The notes below the pieces were generated by a model. The model was not told the origin of the DNA and did not search any database. It saw nothing but the letters and a program-made list of their open reading frames with translations. A stretch of DNA of 64,000 nt, from NCBI GenBank assembly GCA_009760855.2, contig WPIO01000019.1:707501-771500 (forward strand), written 5' to 3'. A program made the translations under genes and the position numbers. Below are positions 53,191-64,000 of this stretch, piece after piece (positions within the stretch are counted from its first letter, which is position 1; the number at the start of each line of letters is the position of its first letter). This DNA is from Cristatella mucedo. Taxonomy: Eukaryota; Bryozoa; Phylactolaemata; Cristatellidae.

Positions 53191-53195
<5 letters not shown>

Positions 53196-53221
<26 letters not shown>
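53196..53221. repeat. (AT)n microsatellite
   Basis: A short perfect AT run, preceded by TATATATGTATATATA at about 53132. Confidence 0.9.
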
Positions 53222-54055
53222 TCGAAATTTAAATTTAATAATTGCAAATCAGAGAATGTATAAAGAGCTGAGAGCTTGTGGGGTTTGGACTGCTACGGAC
53301 ATACAATTCTGTCGGCGTTCAGTTCATGATCACCATTTAACAAGGGCTAAGCGAGTAATGTTGGGATGACTTGCTGCTCAAATGGCAATCAACTTTAATA
53401 GCTTCAGCTTTAAAGTCATACAAACTAAAATTTCGAAGATGCAGCTATCCATCCGTGAATTTACCGGAGTAGCTCGTTGTTCGCACACAACCTATTCCTT
53501 GTAACTCGTTGGCCGGCCGAGAATAGGTAAACCGTTTGCAAAAAAATTATCTTATTTTGACTGGGCGTGTGCCTGTATCTTGCATCATCCGTAGCTTATT
53601 CGGCACGACATTTTAAAGAATTATAAGTTATTCTGAAATTAGTACATTCGCCAAATTATACCTTCCTATCTTCATTCCTTTTCAAGCCAACTGGTCAGAC
53701 GCGTGTTTTAAAAATCCAATAATAATTGTGTATACGTCTAGTATGACGTAAAATATATTTTTTTAATTAAACACCCAGAGATGCCACTTGCAAAATTTTG
53801 CTTACCAATCTACCGATCAGATTCCGGCGTGTCTCTGGGCATGGTTTAACCAAACATGAGCAATGCGTGAATTTAAGCCTGTCCTCAAATGAAATAGCAA
53901 TTCATCAGCCTGAGCTAAAACAATCGCCTAAGAAATTCATTTGTCTGCTAAAACTGCGTCTCAGAGAACTATTCATTGCAGAAATGACTACCGGGAGGAG
54001 TCGCAGTGACCTGAACTAGTCGTTAATGGATGCGATACTCGCTTAATTAACTTAC

Positions 54056-54152
54056 TTAGTATTGTGCTAGTCAGCGAGTTCATAGGCAGATAGCTCGCCA
54101 CTTGGAGCTGAAAGACGGAGAAGCCCAGTAGAACGGTTATTGCCAGACCGAC
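54056..54152 (-). pseudogene. Paralogue B exon 8 (TM2), open
   Basis: 97 nt, acceptor TTGTTTGCAG, donor GTAAGT, identical in length and phase to gene A exon 8. It encodes VGLAITVLLGFSVFQLQVAS, then YLPMNSLTSTIL. The 9' residue is Leu, the family norm, unlike Met in gene A. Confidence 0.85.
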
Positions 54153-55602
54153 CTGCAAACAATAAGTAGTCTATACGATGACACCAACATCAAGTGACTG
54201 TACACTGACTGCACGAATTGACATTATATCGGTCCACCATGTAACATCATGTAGCATTACCGAGTGTATTTATTATGGCGACGCATTAAAAAATGTAAGA
54301 CATTTCATCGCAGTTCCATTTATTTTCAGTTTGACCTACAACTTTGTATGATCTTCACAGTGAAGACGTTATTGGCAATGACAGAGCTTGCTGAGCGTGG
54401 TATTTCAGAATTCAAATAGAAAATTTTATTGATTCGAAAGCATTGCAGAAGAAAATAAACAGCAACACCGAGCGCTCCATATTATTGAATACTTAAAAAT
54501 TACAGTGAGTGTTGTAGGAATCGTATCATCTGCGAGAGCCGAATTACATCTATGCGTTAGATTTTGTACTGGTGTTATCTTAGCGCCAGTCCCATAGGCG
54601 TGGCATAGATAAACTACGAGTGCACTTACATAATTTTCAAACTTATATAGCAGCACTTGCACTCCCTGAATTAGTGAGCCAGACTCAAGATAAACAGAAA
54701 AATAGTTCATCTTCGGAATAATATCTGAATCAGCTTTAAAAAAAACCGCTACCACCATAATATGCTTGGCTTCTGCATACTTCGATCATATTGTTTGCAT
54801 TGAGCCCCATTATTAGATTAATCGTAAGCTTCACCAAATTTTACTTCAAACATCGTGTCTGGCTAGTCTTGTGAGTTTCCGATTAAGATATAGTTTCGAG
54901 GTAAACGTATATTTCAGTAATTTTATCGATGCCGTGGATCTCCGAATATGTGCTGGAAGTATTTTTACTGTATGTAGCCCACTAGAAATCTGTGCTGAAT
55001 TTGGTGTCCTCGCGAGAGCCAATCGACTTCCTCACAAGCTAAAATAAAATGTCGGCCTCAGAGTATTCAATAATAGATTCATGTTTGCAAGTAGCATGGA
55101 TGCAACGACATGCGCAGGGGGAGGCGACTACACGAGAATGGCGCCCGGCCGGCCCAACATTTTCATCACTACCCTCTTTTTGCTCAAGCCAATAACAAGG
55201 GAAGTCTGAGGCGGTGGACTCAATTCCTGAACTGCTTGCCGTGCACACTTGGCTCCCACCACCTCGGGCTGGATTAAGGAGGAAGTTTGGCTGAGCAATT
55301 CCGTTTCTGATTGCAGCATCAGGCACTGCAAATAGGATACACTGGAGCCACTGGCAGCCAGTTACGGCATATGCACACCTGAGCTAGGCTCTTGGAGAAA
55401 TGGGACGGAAAAAATTGCTCGACTTGCGAGTGCAGATGGAAAAGAGGATTAGCCGAAGATTACTGCGTAATTTCGTCTCGCTTCTGAGCCAAAGCCAATA
55501 CCTCGCCAGCTACCACGGCGCTAGTAAGCAGCCGCGGTCGTCTGCTGCGGACAGAGACGAAGCAAATTGACATCGAAAGCTATATTTGTCTGAGGTGCTC
55601 AC
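54153..55602 (-). other. Paralogue B gap where the TM1 exon should lie
   Basis: Gene A has its 166-nt TM1 exon between the Cys-loop and TM2 exons. In this 1450-bp interval I could find no equivalent of TFTLTLKRR, the TM1 helix or SGER on the minus strand. Confidence 0.6.
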
Positions 55603-55777
55603 GTGATTGCGGCAGTGGATACCATTGAGAACTTAAGAGTTCTCGTGGTACTGACTGAGGTAAATAGTAGCCGCGTCCGTGCGAAGGTGCAGCAAGTATG
55701 ACGGATAGTTAAAGCTCTCGTAGCGAAAGCTGCACGTCTGCAAGTCGAACGGATAGCAGCTTAGGTTGAAGTCACAT
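55603..55777 (-). pseudogene. Paralogue B exon 6 (Cys-loop), frameshifted
   Basis: 175 nt against 174 in gene A. The Cys-loop CDFNLSCYPFDLQTC and the following FRYESFNYPSYLLHLRT are preserved. One base is then inserted after YHEN, giving an in-frame TAA at 55635-55633. Beyond the insertion the original frame can still be read as FSMVSTAAIT up to a GTGAGC donor. Confidence 0.88.
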
Positions 55778-55924
55778 CTACAAAGTATTCGTTCAGGCCA
55801 AAGTGACCACGCACTTTCCAAAAGCTGTCTCCTTCTTACAAAGAGACAGGCAAACTGAATAAACGGAGAGGTGTATGGTGACTGTCAGAGCCGTTAGCTG
55901 AACGAGTCGGCTCCCTTGATCTAC

Positions 55925-56029
55925 TGTACACGCAGGCTTCCCTATAGCGTCCAAGATAGGTTCCCTAACTGCGTTACGTATATTCTATAGTAGCCCGAGT
56001 AGTAGACGCTGTTAAAGACTTCAACTGAT
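55925..56029 (-). pseudogene. Paralogue B exon 5, in-frame stop
   Basis: 105 nt as in gene A, acceptor TCGCTCTCCAG. It encodes SVEVFNSVYYSGYYRIYV, then LGNLSWTL, then TAG (55944-55942) where gene A has GAG (Glu154). The donor keeps GT (CA|GTAGAT) but is a poor match to consensus. Confidence 0.85.
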
Positions 56030-58663
56030 CTGGAGAGCGAAAATCTTATTATCAAGCGCCACATTGACATGAGAAAGTATCCACGTAGAGCCATTTTTTG
56101 AGCTGCTGCCTGATGCTCGATAACTTCAAAGCTGCTGACCCATCGCGGTTACGGCGAATTCAAAAATCTTTTTAACGTCTTCCTTGTTCGAAAATTACTA
56201 ATGATTCAAGGCTATTTTGCTAGAGGTTGAAATAATTTAAGAGTCATCGCTGATGGGTTTATATCTAAATATGCCAGCGGATGAATAATAGCTAGCAAGC
56301 TCATGGAATTAGCAAAGATGACTTTGCCCTAAAGCATGGTAAACATTTAACGTCACCCCTCACTCCCGCATTTCAAAGTATATAGACAGGAAGGTTAAAT
56401 TCATGCATCACGCCCTTAGTTTATAAGGATACAGTGAAATTATTTTGAAGTTGTTTTGGCCAACGTCTAGGGCCGCTTGTGCCGTATGTAAAGGAAACGC
56501 AATGGATAACAGCAAATTAGAAAGATACAGCATTGTAAAGCGTAGCCCCTACTCAACCAACGGATTTACATAAATTAATGGAAAGAACTTCTAAAAAAGC
56601 AATGAATGCTATCTATAGGACCCTAGGGGGTTCAGGCGTGCTTTCAATTATTACTCAGACTGATGGCGTCCGTGTCGCGCAGCAGTCAGTGAGCAAATCT
56701 ACCAGCTGCAACGGTTCGTAAAAGTTCCGTTCTTAGCCAGCTTTATTTTTACCATGACAATACCTCTTGAGAAAGATATTTTGTGTTACGGTGGCAGCCG
56801 TCCTTCATATATCGATGATACCCAGAGGAAATTATCTATTCCTTAAACATTCCCAGTTAGCTGCAATTAATCAACTGAAGTCTTGCTTTGCATACTAAAG
56901 TTAAAGCTCAGTACATTGAACACTTTCCTTATCATAATTATTAATCAACCATATATCCTAGCAGGAATTTCCGATACCAGAAAACGTCTAAGAACGAACT
57001 TGCTCACCGAGTGGCCTTAGCAGCCAATCAATTACTAGCGAATTTAAGGTCTACTCACTCAGATTTATATCTTTTCATTCTCGCAATCCGCTGAAATGCT
57101 TGCCCGAAATACCAGCTTCTATAGCCGCACAGTGAATGACGCATCCTGCTGACTGACTTGAGTCAATCAGCTGTGTCTCCAATCATCAACTTTGAACCCT
57201 TATGTAGATGTGCCGTCCTCTCATACTTTTCAAAAGCCTAAAACTAGCTACCAACTCACGCCATTACAATCTCTGAATTGAGGACGAGGCTTAAGAAGTA
57301 AGCCGAAAACCCTGGTTGTCCGAAAAGGCTTTGAGCCATGCCCACTGATCGTTGATCACAAATTGTGGTCATTCCTTGCTTCCATTTGTATATTATTTAT
57401 GGAATTATTTGAGTTCCGTTAGGGTGGTATAGATACTTTTTGAAGTAAAGTAAAAAGTAACCATCAGCTAATTAAAAAGCCTCATTTACATAGTGGCAGA
57501 ATAGCCTGGGTGGCTGTCTAAAATGTTGTCAGTGGGCCACTCAGAAGCCCTCGTCTGAGGACTTGAGTCACTACCTTTTTCGGGAAGTAGGCTCACCTTA
57601 CAGCTGGGCTCCAACCCAAAGGCGAATTACTAATAGATTTTTTTTAAGTAAGGATTTCTGGTCGTGTGTGGTTGAATGGCACCCTGAACGGTTAATATTA
57701 ACTGTACGAATCGTTGCTTCTAAATAAAGACCTATGAGTCACCATGTTCAGACACGACTTAATGTCAGGGCAAAGTGCCCTTCCCCCTGTTGATTTCTCC
57801 ATTGAGTTCATGCAACGGCTGAAGTGAAACGTTAGAAGTCCCAATCGCTTAAGTTTAAGTTGCCTGATACCAGCACCTATCCAGGGTTCATTACATAATA
57901 TGCTGAATTAAGAGTTTCATAAGCAGAGAAGCAAAGGATTGTGTTGAACTGACACACCATAGCCGTTGAAGACAACTTTGCTCTTTGTAAGAAAGTCTCA
58001 AGAGAGTGATTCAAAAGACGGAAGGAAATTTGCACAAGATATGCAATCGTGCTAATACTATCACTTAACTGCTCTAGATGCCAGTTACCGTCTGCCTCTT
58101 TTGGTATGTTTGCTACTGCTGAGCTAGCAACTAACACACTTAAAACCACGGCACTTCTATCACCCATGTCATGTGGCAATTAACTTCTAGTGCCATAATT
58201 TTATGGTGTGGCGTTTATCTATTCGTATTAATAGCTATATTTGAGGTTTCTTTCTAAAATTGTATCAGCGATTTTCTAAATTCTCAAATGATGCATCTCC
58301 CTAGAGTGAAGCTCCTACACGGTTTAAAAATTGTGACAAAATAGACAAATAAGTGTAAAGAAATTAGTAAGCACCTAGATTTCAATACTTTTCTAATTAA
58401 ATTAATAATATAATTTATAGTTTTGAGTGTCTAATTATCCAAACTACGGCTACGGCCTTCGACGATAATCAAGCAGTAAAACGAATCCATTTTAAGTTTT
58501 ATTAGAAAAGTCGTTCTAAAAGACAGGCTACCGATAAAGGGTAGTTTGGTGAAATAAAAACAACATAGAATGTACATGGTTTCGCTAAGATCGGTGTTAA
58601 TTAAATGTCGCTAATTCGTGATAGCTTTTAGGCCTTAAAGATGAAAGCTAGGAAAAGGCGTAT
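56030..58663 (-). other. Paralogue B intron between exons 4 and 5 (2.6 kb)
   Basis: No LINE, SINE or microsatellite was recognised. The corresponding gene A intron is 11.9 kb, so the difference reflects repeat insertion in A or deletion in B. Confidence 0.6.
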
Positions 58664-58771
58664 GCATCCATAAGGGCGAAGTCGGGTTTCGAAACGGATT
58701 TGGCCGACAGGACCAGTCGATCTAAGCCATTCCATTATGACGCGTTCCATGCGAGTCTGCTATCACTCCTT
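58664..58771 (-). pseudogene. Paralogue B exon 4, broken
   Basis: It aligns with gene A exon 4 through DSRLAWN and KPDFALMDA. It is 2 nt shorter, so the frame is lost on entry, and an in-frame TAA (58737-58735) follows the conserved WN. The Trp of W-x-D is Arg and the Trp of I-W-K-P-D is Ser. The donor position reads AT (GC|ATACGC) where gene A has GC|GTAAGT. Confidence 0.85.
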
Positions 58772-58883
58772 CTACAAAATTGGATATAGAGTGACTGCAA
58801 AGCTTAGGTTAGTGACCCAAGTAGACACTCTCTAGCTGCAGTTTTGTTGATTCCAAGAGCAGGCTCCTGCTCTAGCTGCTAAC

Positions 58884-58928
58884 CACAATTATGATACTGG
58901 CTACTGTGACAGTAAGACGGTGTCCCTC
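58884..58928 (-). pseudogene. Paralogue B exon 3 (45-nt microexon), open
   Basis: Fifteen codons (EGHRLTVTVASIIIV) between acceptor CATGTTGCAG and donor GTTAGC, aligning with EEHLLTITFAGFILS of gene A. The length is identical and no lesion is visible. Confidence 0.8.
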
Positions 58929-59010
58929 CTGCAACATGGAATCTGTGCTTGTGCACGCTCACCCTCAAATTCTGGAAAAGCCTCCTTCAAGCAGTAATTT
59001 CAGTGATTAC

Positions 59011-59141
59011 AATGTCATCAATGGATGAAAAAGACAGCCCAATGTTAACCTCGGTCGGCTGGTGGTTCAGCGGAGGTCGTCCATCTTTATAGTAGCCATT
59101 TAAAAGTGCTTTTATAAGTGCGTCTTCCCTTGCAGATGCCC
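59011..59141 (-). pseudogene. Paralogue B exon 2 (N-terminal domain), open
   Basis: 131 nt, same length and phases as gene A exon 2, acceptor ATCATCTTAG, donor GTAATC. It encodes SAREDALIKALLNGYYKDGR, then HQPTEVNIG and SSIDDI. 29 of 43 residues match gene A. No lesion is visible within this exon. Confidence 0.85.
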
Positions 59142-61202
59142 CTAAGATGATTGACCGATGCTTGCAAATATTGCAATAACTGCAGCATTGTCCAATCATG
59201 AAATGAGCTCCTGATTATCAATATTTTTTCCTTCTTGCTTGCTACCTGACAGAATACAACAAATTAAAATGTGAATATATTAAAAGCTTCTGAGTTCAGA
59301 AATTTCAAATGAGACACACAGCTCGCTACTGAATTGATTGCTGCATTGACACACTTTAAAAATATATTTTTATCTGATTTATGAATTGCTGTCTTATTCA
59401 TATTGTAAGAATATCAGAAGAGTTTTTAACACAACATGAAAGTGCATCATGAAGATCACAGGCAGTTAGAAATACAATACTAGGCTTACACAAAATCCGT
59501 TGTAAGAAACCTCCGGACTTTCACCCTCATCTATTTACTATTATTGTTATCTGAACTCTAAGACGTTGACAGCGGCATGCACTTGTACCAGATGAAAATA
59601 GCAGCTGACAAGTCATCACTTGAAGTATTCTTTCCATATTTAGACTTATGAGCCTGCTATTCATAGATACACATCTAATTAGTTTTATTGACTTCAAGGA
59701 TTGATTTGAGAGATTTTTATATGACGTAATGGGAAAAACCATTTACATTTCTTGAAATTTCACCACTTCCACTAACACGTATTGATTAATGCAACGACAG
59801 GGACCAGAAAAAACTTAAATCAACGAGGCTAGAAGAACTGTGCTAGATAATAAGCAGTGAGGTTTGGGTGGTGTCACATGTCCTCAGTTTATCAAGCCGA
59901 AAGGAGACAAGCACACACATCCGAGATTGCCTACTTTAGTTGAGATAATCAAAGAGCATGACTGGTTTCTAGAGGTCTTGTTGAAACAGTTTTCAAATTC
60001 TAAGGGTTTTGCAATAAAACCCGCTAGTATTGCTATTTACTTGCTGTAGACCAGTGACAATATTACGAACGAAACATCGAGAAACAAAGCGGTTGTCACC
60101 TTGAATTTGCTGTAGTTAGCCGTTGACAAAGAGCTTGTGCTGCTTTCTAATGGATAATTATTCATCAGGTTCCACTGTGGTGCTAGGCTAGAGCAATCGG
60201 AAGTGCTATGGCTGAACCTTAACGTCCCTAGCTGACTAACTATGGTAAGTGCTGATAGACTTACCCTCATTAGTATCGTACTGAGAGGATTTCAAAATGC
60301 ATAAAGATAAAACAACTCTTGAAAGGCTTTAGCTTCCACCAGAACAAGAAACTGAAGTGCTGACGAGGCGACCTATGAAATGCCTCCTTTATTCAACTGT
60401 TAGCTTGATGGAGCTTGGTGAGAACAGTCGGCCTGGTGCATCGCTCTTATGTGCTTGTGAAATCCTTTAAAGATCGTGCTGCTTGCTCTCGGAAAAACTG
60501 AAGCTCCGAAACAAAGGCATCAAGGGGAAGCCCCCTTAAACTATTGTCTACCCCAAAGTCAGTGCCATTATTCGGACAGACTAAAGCTGATTGCAAGATG
60601 ATTTGCAGGCTATTTTAGCTCCATATAAACACAATTGATTGCTTTTCTTAGGAAATCAAGACACTTTGAAGTGACATGCCGATGGCATCCCATCCGGAAA
60701 TGGTCTTCATTGCCCTATGAAATCTTGATTACGTTCAGGCCGAACCTACCGGTCCAGTTCATGCCGAACCTCCTCTCTTAGTAAAATGGGCGAAAGAAAG
60801 TAGTCAACCCATCAGAAAAACAACTTTGAGGCTGAGCTCTGATGGCACCCACCGCTCAGCAAGCCCACAGATTCACCATCGACAAGCCTTTAGGAATCTT
60901 TCTGGCCTCTTGCAGTCACCATGCAGGGCGGAACAAACTTTCTGGGGGAACCGCTAAAGAGGGTGTTCTTCGCTGAGGTGGGTAGCACCCAGGTCTCCTT
61001 CTTGGGAACTAAATTTTCTCAGCTCTCTAGCCTGCATGTTTGTTGCTCATCTTGTCACACCAAAGAATTGATTTCTGATTTCCTTTATTTATGATTTTGG
61101 CTGGATAAATTTTTCTGTATAAGTCAATGACTACAGAAAATAAAGCTACAGAACATTTTATGACGCATAAAGCAAAATTTATCCGACAGAAACCAGAAAC
61201 TC
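59142..61202. other. Upstream of paralogue B, no recognised gene
   Basis: AT-rich to 60300, then a moderately GC-rich stretch (60350-61030) with only short, interrupted frames and no family I can name. No signal-peptide exon equivalent to gene A exon 1 was found. Confidence 0.5.
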
Positions 61203-62276
61203 TTTTAATAATAATAATAATAATGCACTTGATGAAGCGCCCTCAGAGAACTTACTCTCTTTCTAGGTGCTTTACATTTGCTGCAAAGAGAAATGCAATT
61301 GAATGGTAAGTAATATTATGCTTGAAAAACAAACAAAATGAATGATATGGTTAGGGATGAAATGCATAGGGTCAACATGCAAATGTGGTTAGTGGCAGCA
61401 TGCACAGTGTCAGCACGCATAAGCACATCAAGGACGAATCAAAGGGACCCCCTAAATGCAGTCCTAAATACGTGTTTTTAAGTTCCTTTTAAATGTGGTC
61501 AGGTCAGGGGATGTTCTGATGCAGGTCGGGAGGGAGTTCCAGGCTTTGGGAGCATACAAACTAAATGCACGGTCTCCAAAGGATTTGAGGTTTGTACGAG
61601 GTATGGATAGTGTCTTAGATTCCGAAAAGCGGGAGGTAAGATGCTTGACCTGATGGGGTAGTATATCTGAGACATAGGCTGGAGCCTAAGAATGAAGGGA
61701 CCTAAAAGTGAGCGACAACATTTTGAAGTCAATCCGTTGCTTGACTGGTAGCCAGAGCAGGTCGGCGAGAAGTGGAGTAATCTGGCAACTGAGACGCTCA
61801 CGACAGACAAGCCTAGCTGCAGAATTTTGCACCAGCTGCAAGCGCCTGATCGCACATGCTGGTAGGCCAGTAAGCAGTAAGTTGCAGAAGTCGAGACGGG
61901 ACGTCACGAATGCGTGGACCAACTTGGACGTGGTATCCTTATCTAAAAAAGCCCGAAGTTTAGCAATTTTATGAAGCTGAAAATAGGCAGATTTGACTGT
62001 GGAGCTGATATGGTCGTCTAACGAGAGGTCACTTTGGAATATGACACCTAGATTTTGAGCTGATGCAACAGGAGATATGCTGGAAGAGCCAATTTTGAGC
62101 GTCAGCCTTTCCAATATCTGAATAACACTGAGTTTGCCCATAAGTATTAAGTTGGTTTTATCATCGTTTAGTTTTAGAAAATTTGCTGCCATCCATGTGC
62201 GGACGTCATCAATGCATGCAGCAAGTGAGTTGAGAGAATTTCTGGTGCTCGAAGGCTGGGAGGGATCAAAGCAAAC
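61203..62276 (-). mobile_element. LINE-A copy, best-preserved RT C-terminus
   Basis: The minus-strand frame at 62192-61686 encodes MAANFLKLNDDKTNLILMGK, SAQNLGVIFQSDLSLDDHIS, KLVHAFVTSRLDFCNLLLTG and LQLVQNSAARLVCRERLSCQ, then LLWLPVKQRIDFKMLSL. A stop at 61688-61686 interrupts just before APAYVSD. The remainder in the same region reads APKAWNSLPTCIRTSPDLTT. The 3' UTR ends with the LINE-A terminus and (TAA)n at about 61209. The 5' end is truncated at about 62276, within the sequence shared with the 51.4 kb copy. Confidence 0.87.
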
Positions 62277-63110
62277 TTAGATCCGTGTAACACAAGGCAG
62301 AGCTAAATTTGCATTTCAAATTTCACCACGATAGGTGAAGTATTAACAAGATTATATATTTTACAAGCCATTAACCCCACTGGAAATGGAGCTGTATAAA
62401 AGTCACAAGAATGCACCTTAACAAGCTTCAAGCGTTTCTCCATCTACCTAGATTCGAATGTATTGATAAAAGTCGCATATAATGCAGAGATCAATGAGTT
62501 TGCTATGTGTACATATGTTGCTTCCGGTTTACATCCTGCTTAGACGTTCTTCACATAATCATTTTTTATTCAGAAGTCGTCAGAACATCCTATTCAGCTT
62601 TTACTATATATGTCTTTCGAAAAATACTCCTAAACGAATTTTCAATTGTCGGACAAATTTCATGAGCTTATTTTCTTGACATTCCCTCTATTTTCTTTCT
62701 GAGGAATCAAACTACTTGCCTCAGCACTCGCCATACTATGAATACACTGCTAAAGCCTGCCACCGTCTTCCGCTCATAATTCTGAGATGGTATTTCTGAA
62801 CTCAAACATCTCAACCTTCTAAGGCAGCTATAACAATGGATTTGCTTGATCGGCCCAGAAAGACTAAGCAATGAGCGGCTTTCTAAGCACCGAGATTTAC
62901 AAGGAATAAGCCAACACTTAAAATGATACTGTATACAATCTACAATATATAATGTGCACAGGATGAGCTGTATGACCAACCTGGCTCGCAAAAGCGATCA
63001 ATGTACCCCTAGGCTAAGACATCGAGGTGACAATAGGACACTCAGATAGAGGTGCATAGTCAGCGACAGGAATAAGTAACAGTGAATGTAGAGCGACGTT
63101 TCAAGCTAGG
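62277..63110. other. No recognised feature
   Basis: AT-rich DNA with only short, unsupported frames. Confidence 0.4.
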
Positions 63111-63185
63111 TGTGTCTGTGTGTATGCTTGTACGTGCGACCGCGTGCGCACTCGTGTGTGTGTGTGCACGCGTGTTTGCCGTTAC
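63110..63185. repeat. Imperfect (GT)n tract
   Basis: GTGTCTGTGTGTATGCTTGT, then GTGTGTGTGTGCACGCGTGT. A degenerate microsatellite. Confidence 0.7.
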
Positions 63186-63264
63186 GTGTTCGCTGGACTG
63201 CGTTTCCACCAGTATTTATGCGTTGGTTTAATTAGTGAGAACAATAAGAGAATAAGAGAGGGAG

Positions 63265-63373
<109 letters not shown>

Positions 63374-63792
63374 CAACCAGATATTGAGACATAGATGAAG
63401 AGATATTCGCTTACACAAAGACAACCACGAAGTGCAACGTCGGCAAGACTCTGTGCGTTCAAGCGGAGTGACTGGTCAGCTTACGAAAGTTCGCAAGTTA
63501 CCCTGCCCTTGTTCCAGCAAGTTCATTATTTCAATTTGATCTGCCTTGCTTCCTCTCATTTTGACCGCATAAGAATGGCAGGCACATAGCAAAGTGAGCC
63601 CTTTTAACTGTGCTAGCCAAGCTTGACTTTCGCCCACTTGAACAGATTCACCACCTCTCACTACATAAGCAGGCACAGCATCCGCTCATAAGGCTAGGCT
63701 CGTTTCGCAGCTATGGCACTGCACAGCCACCAGTCTCGTCTCATTCCCTTTCGCATTCGTTCGCCACAGTTTCTTGTCCGTCCGGAGCGAGC

Positions 63793-63850
63793 TGCTCAGA
63801 TCCGTCTAAGCAGGAGCACATGCTGCTCAGATCCATCTGAGCTGAGCAGT
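63793..63850. repeat. Short direct repeat GCTGCTCAGATCC
   Basis: GCTGCTCAGATCCGTCTAAG and GCTGCTCAGATCCATCTGAG lie 33 bp apart in a moderately GC-rich stretch (63600-63960) with no gene recognised. Confidence 0.5.
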
Positions 63851-64000
63851 GCCGCTCTTCGTCTCCTGCACAGCTCATTCCCATTTTGGCAGCAGCCGCA
63901 CTCCACCGTTAATGCCAAGAGGCGAGAGAGCTAGCAAACCTTATAATTATTAGTTGAAAGAAGGAGCCAAGCCGAGGTCATGGCCGGTACGTCTCATGCA

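Larger units (their letters stand above)
45986..54055 (-). other. Paralogue B intron between TM2 and TM3 exons (8.1 kb)
   Basis: Holds a SINE-1 (47470-47600), LINE-A pieces (47638-47720, 47820-48430 and 50285-52250), two LINE-B UTR pieces (48670-49185) and a TA repeat (53196-53221). The spans 46080-47450 and 49200-50270 show no identifiable element. Confidence 0.75.
45388..59141 (-). pseudogene. Cys-loop receptor subunit, paralogue B, decayed
   Basis: Tandem paralogue of gene A with the same exon plan: 59141-59011 (E2), 58928-58884 (E3), 58771-58664 (E4), 56029-55925 (E5), 55777-55603 (E6), 54152-54056 (E8), 45985-45873 (E9), 45711-45388 (E10). Independent lesions are visible. E4 is 108 nt instead of 110, has an in-frame TAA at 58737-58735, and its donor GT is now AT. 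E5 has an in-frame TAG at 55944-55942. E6 has one extra base, with a stop at 55635-55633. The TM1 exon was not found in the 1.45 kb between E6 and E8, and no signal-peptide exon was recognised. E2, E3, E8, E9 and E10 remain open with plausible splice sites. Four or more separate defects make sequencing error an unlikely explanation. A truncated transcript from the 3' exons cannot be ruled out. Confidence 0.88.

Noticed and set aside
54426-54758. Missing TM1 exon of paralogue B
   Set aside because: The translated stretch has no TFTLTLKRR-like strand, no proline-containing TM1 helix and no SGE(R/K) linker.
55039-55331. Overlapping 95- and 67-codon minus-strand frames
   Set aside because: They lie in the interval where B's TM1 exon is missing but show no receptor similarity. 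They are treated as chance frames in a slightly GC-richer patch.
57877-58179. Signal-peptide exon for paralogue B
   Set aside because: The N-terminus is mildly hydrophobic, but it lies between exons 4 and 5 of B, which is the wrong place for a first exon.
58664-58771. Stop codon reassignment as an explanation for in-frame TAA/TAG in paralogue B
   Set aside because: Gene A uses TAA as a genuine stop, and B also has indels and a lost donor, so decay explains the stops without an altered code.

Overview
This is animal (metazoan) nuclear DNA at roughly 40% G+C. Genes are split by GT-AG introns of up to about 12 kb, and the space between exons is filled with decayed LINE retrotransposons, tRNA-derived SINEs and long microsatellites. 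There are no operons, ribosome-binding sites or prokaryotic signals. The receptor sequence and repeat load suggest a large invertebrate genome (a flatworm or other lophotrochozoan would fit), but nothing in the window fixes the species.

The coding content is one tandem pair of Cys-loop (nicotinic acetylcholine receptor-like) ligand-gated ion channel subunit genes, both on the minus strand. Gene A runs from 34521 down to 4395. By eye it resolves into ten exons whose splice phases all agree and whose lengths sum to 1383 nt, giving a 460-residue protein: signal peptide, extracellular ligand-binding domain, canonical 13-residue Cys-loop, TM1, TM2, TM3, cytoplasmic loop and TM4. It lacks the vicinal cysteines of loop C and the usual loop B tryptophan, so it looks like a divergent, non-alpha or orphan subunit.

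Gene B runs from 59141 down to 45388 and is a paralogue with the same exon plan, but it is broken. Exon 4 is 2 nt short, has an in-frame TAA and a lost donor. Exon 5 has an in-frame TAG. Exon 6 has a 1-nt insertion that creates a stop. The TM1 exon could not be found. Exons 2, 3, 8, 9 and 10 are still open with usable splice sites. I call it a pseudogene.

Layout: 1-2360 degenerate satellite-like DNA; 2360-2770 LINE remnant; 4395-34521 gene A, whose introns hold LINE pieces, SINEs, a ~170-190 bp degenerate satellite (about 15.4-17.8 kb), twin hairpins (19.4 kb), an 8-bp minisatellite (23.4 kb) and a rearranged LINE (27.8-29.2 kb); 34522-45387 intergenic DNA with the CpG-rich gene A 5' end, more repeats, an unexplained 158-codon ORF (42.16 kb) and an AT/SINE palindrome (44.26 kb); 45388-59141 pseudogene B with a nested LINE/SINE at 50.3-52.25 kb; 59142-64000 intergenic DNA with one comparatively well preserved LINE (61.2-62.3 kb) and a GA microsatellite.

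Three LINE groups of L2/CR1-like character are visible (here called A, B and C). The SINE-1 family carries a tRNA-like head and a tail resembling the 3' end of LINE-A, which suggests LINE-A mobilised it. All exon boundaries are by-eye splice predictions without transcript support.
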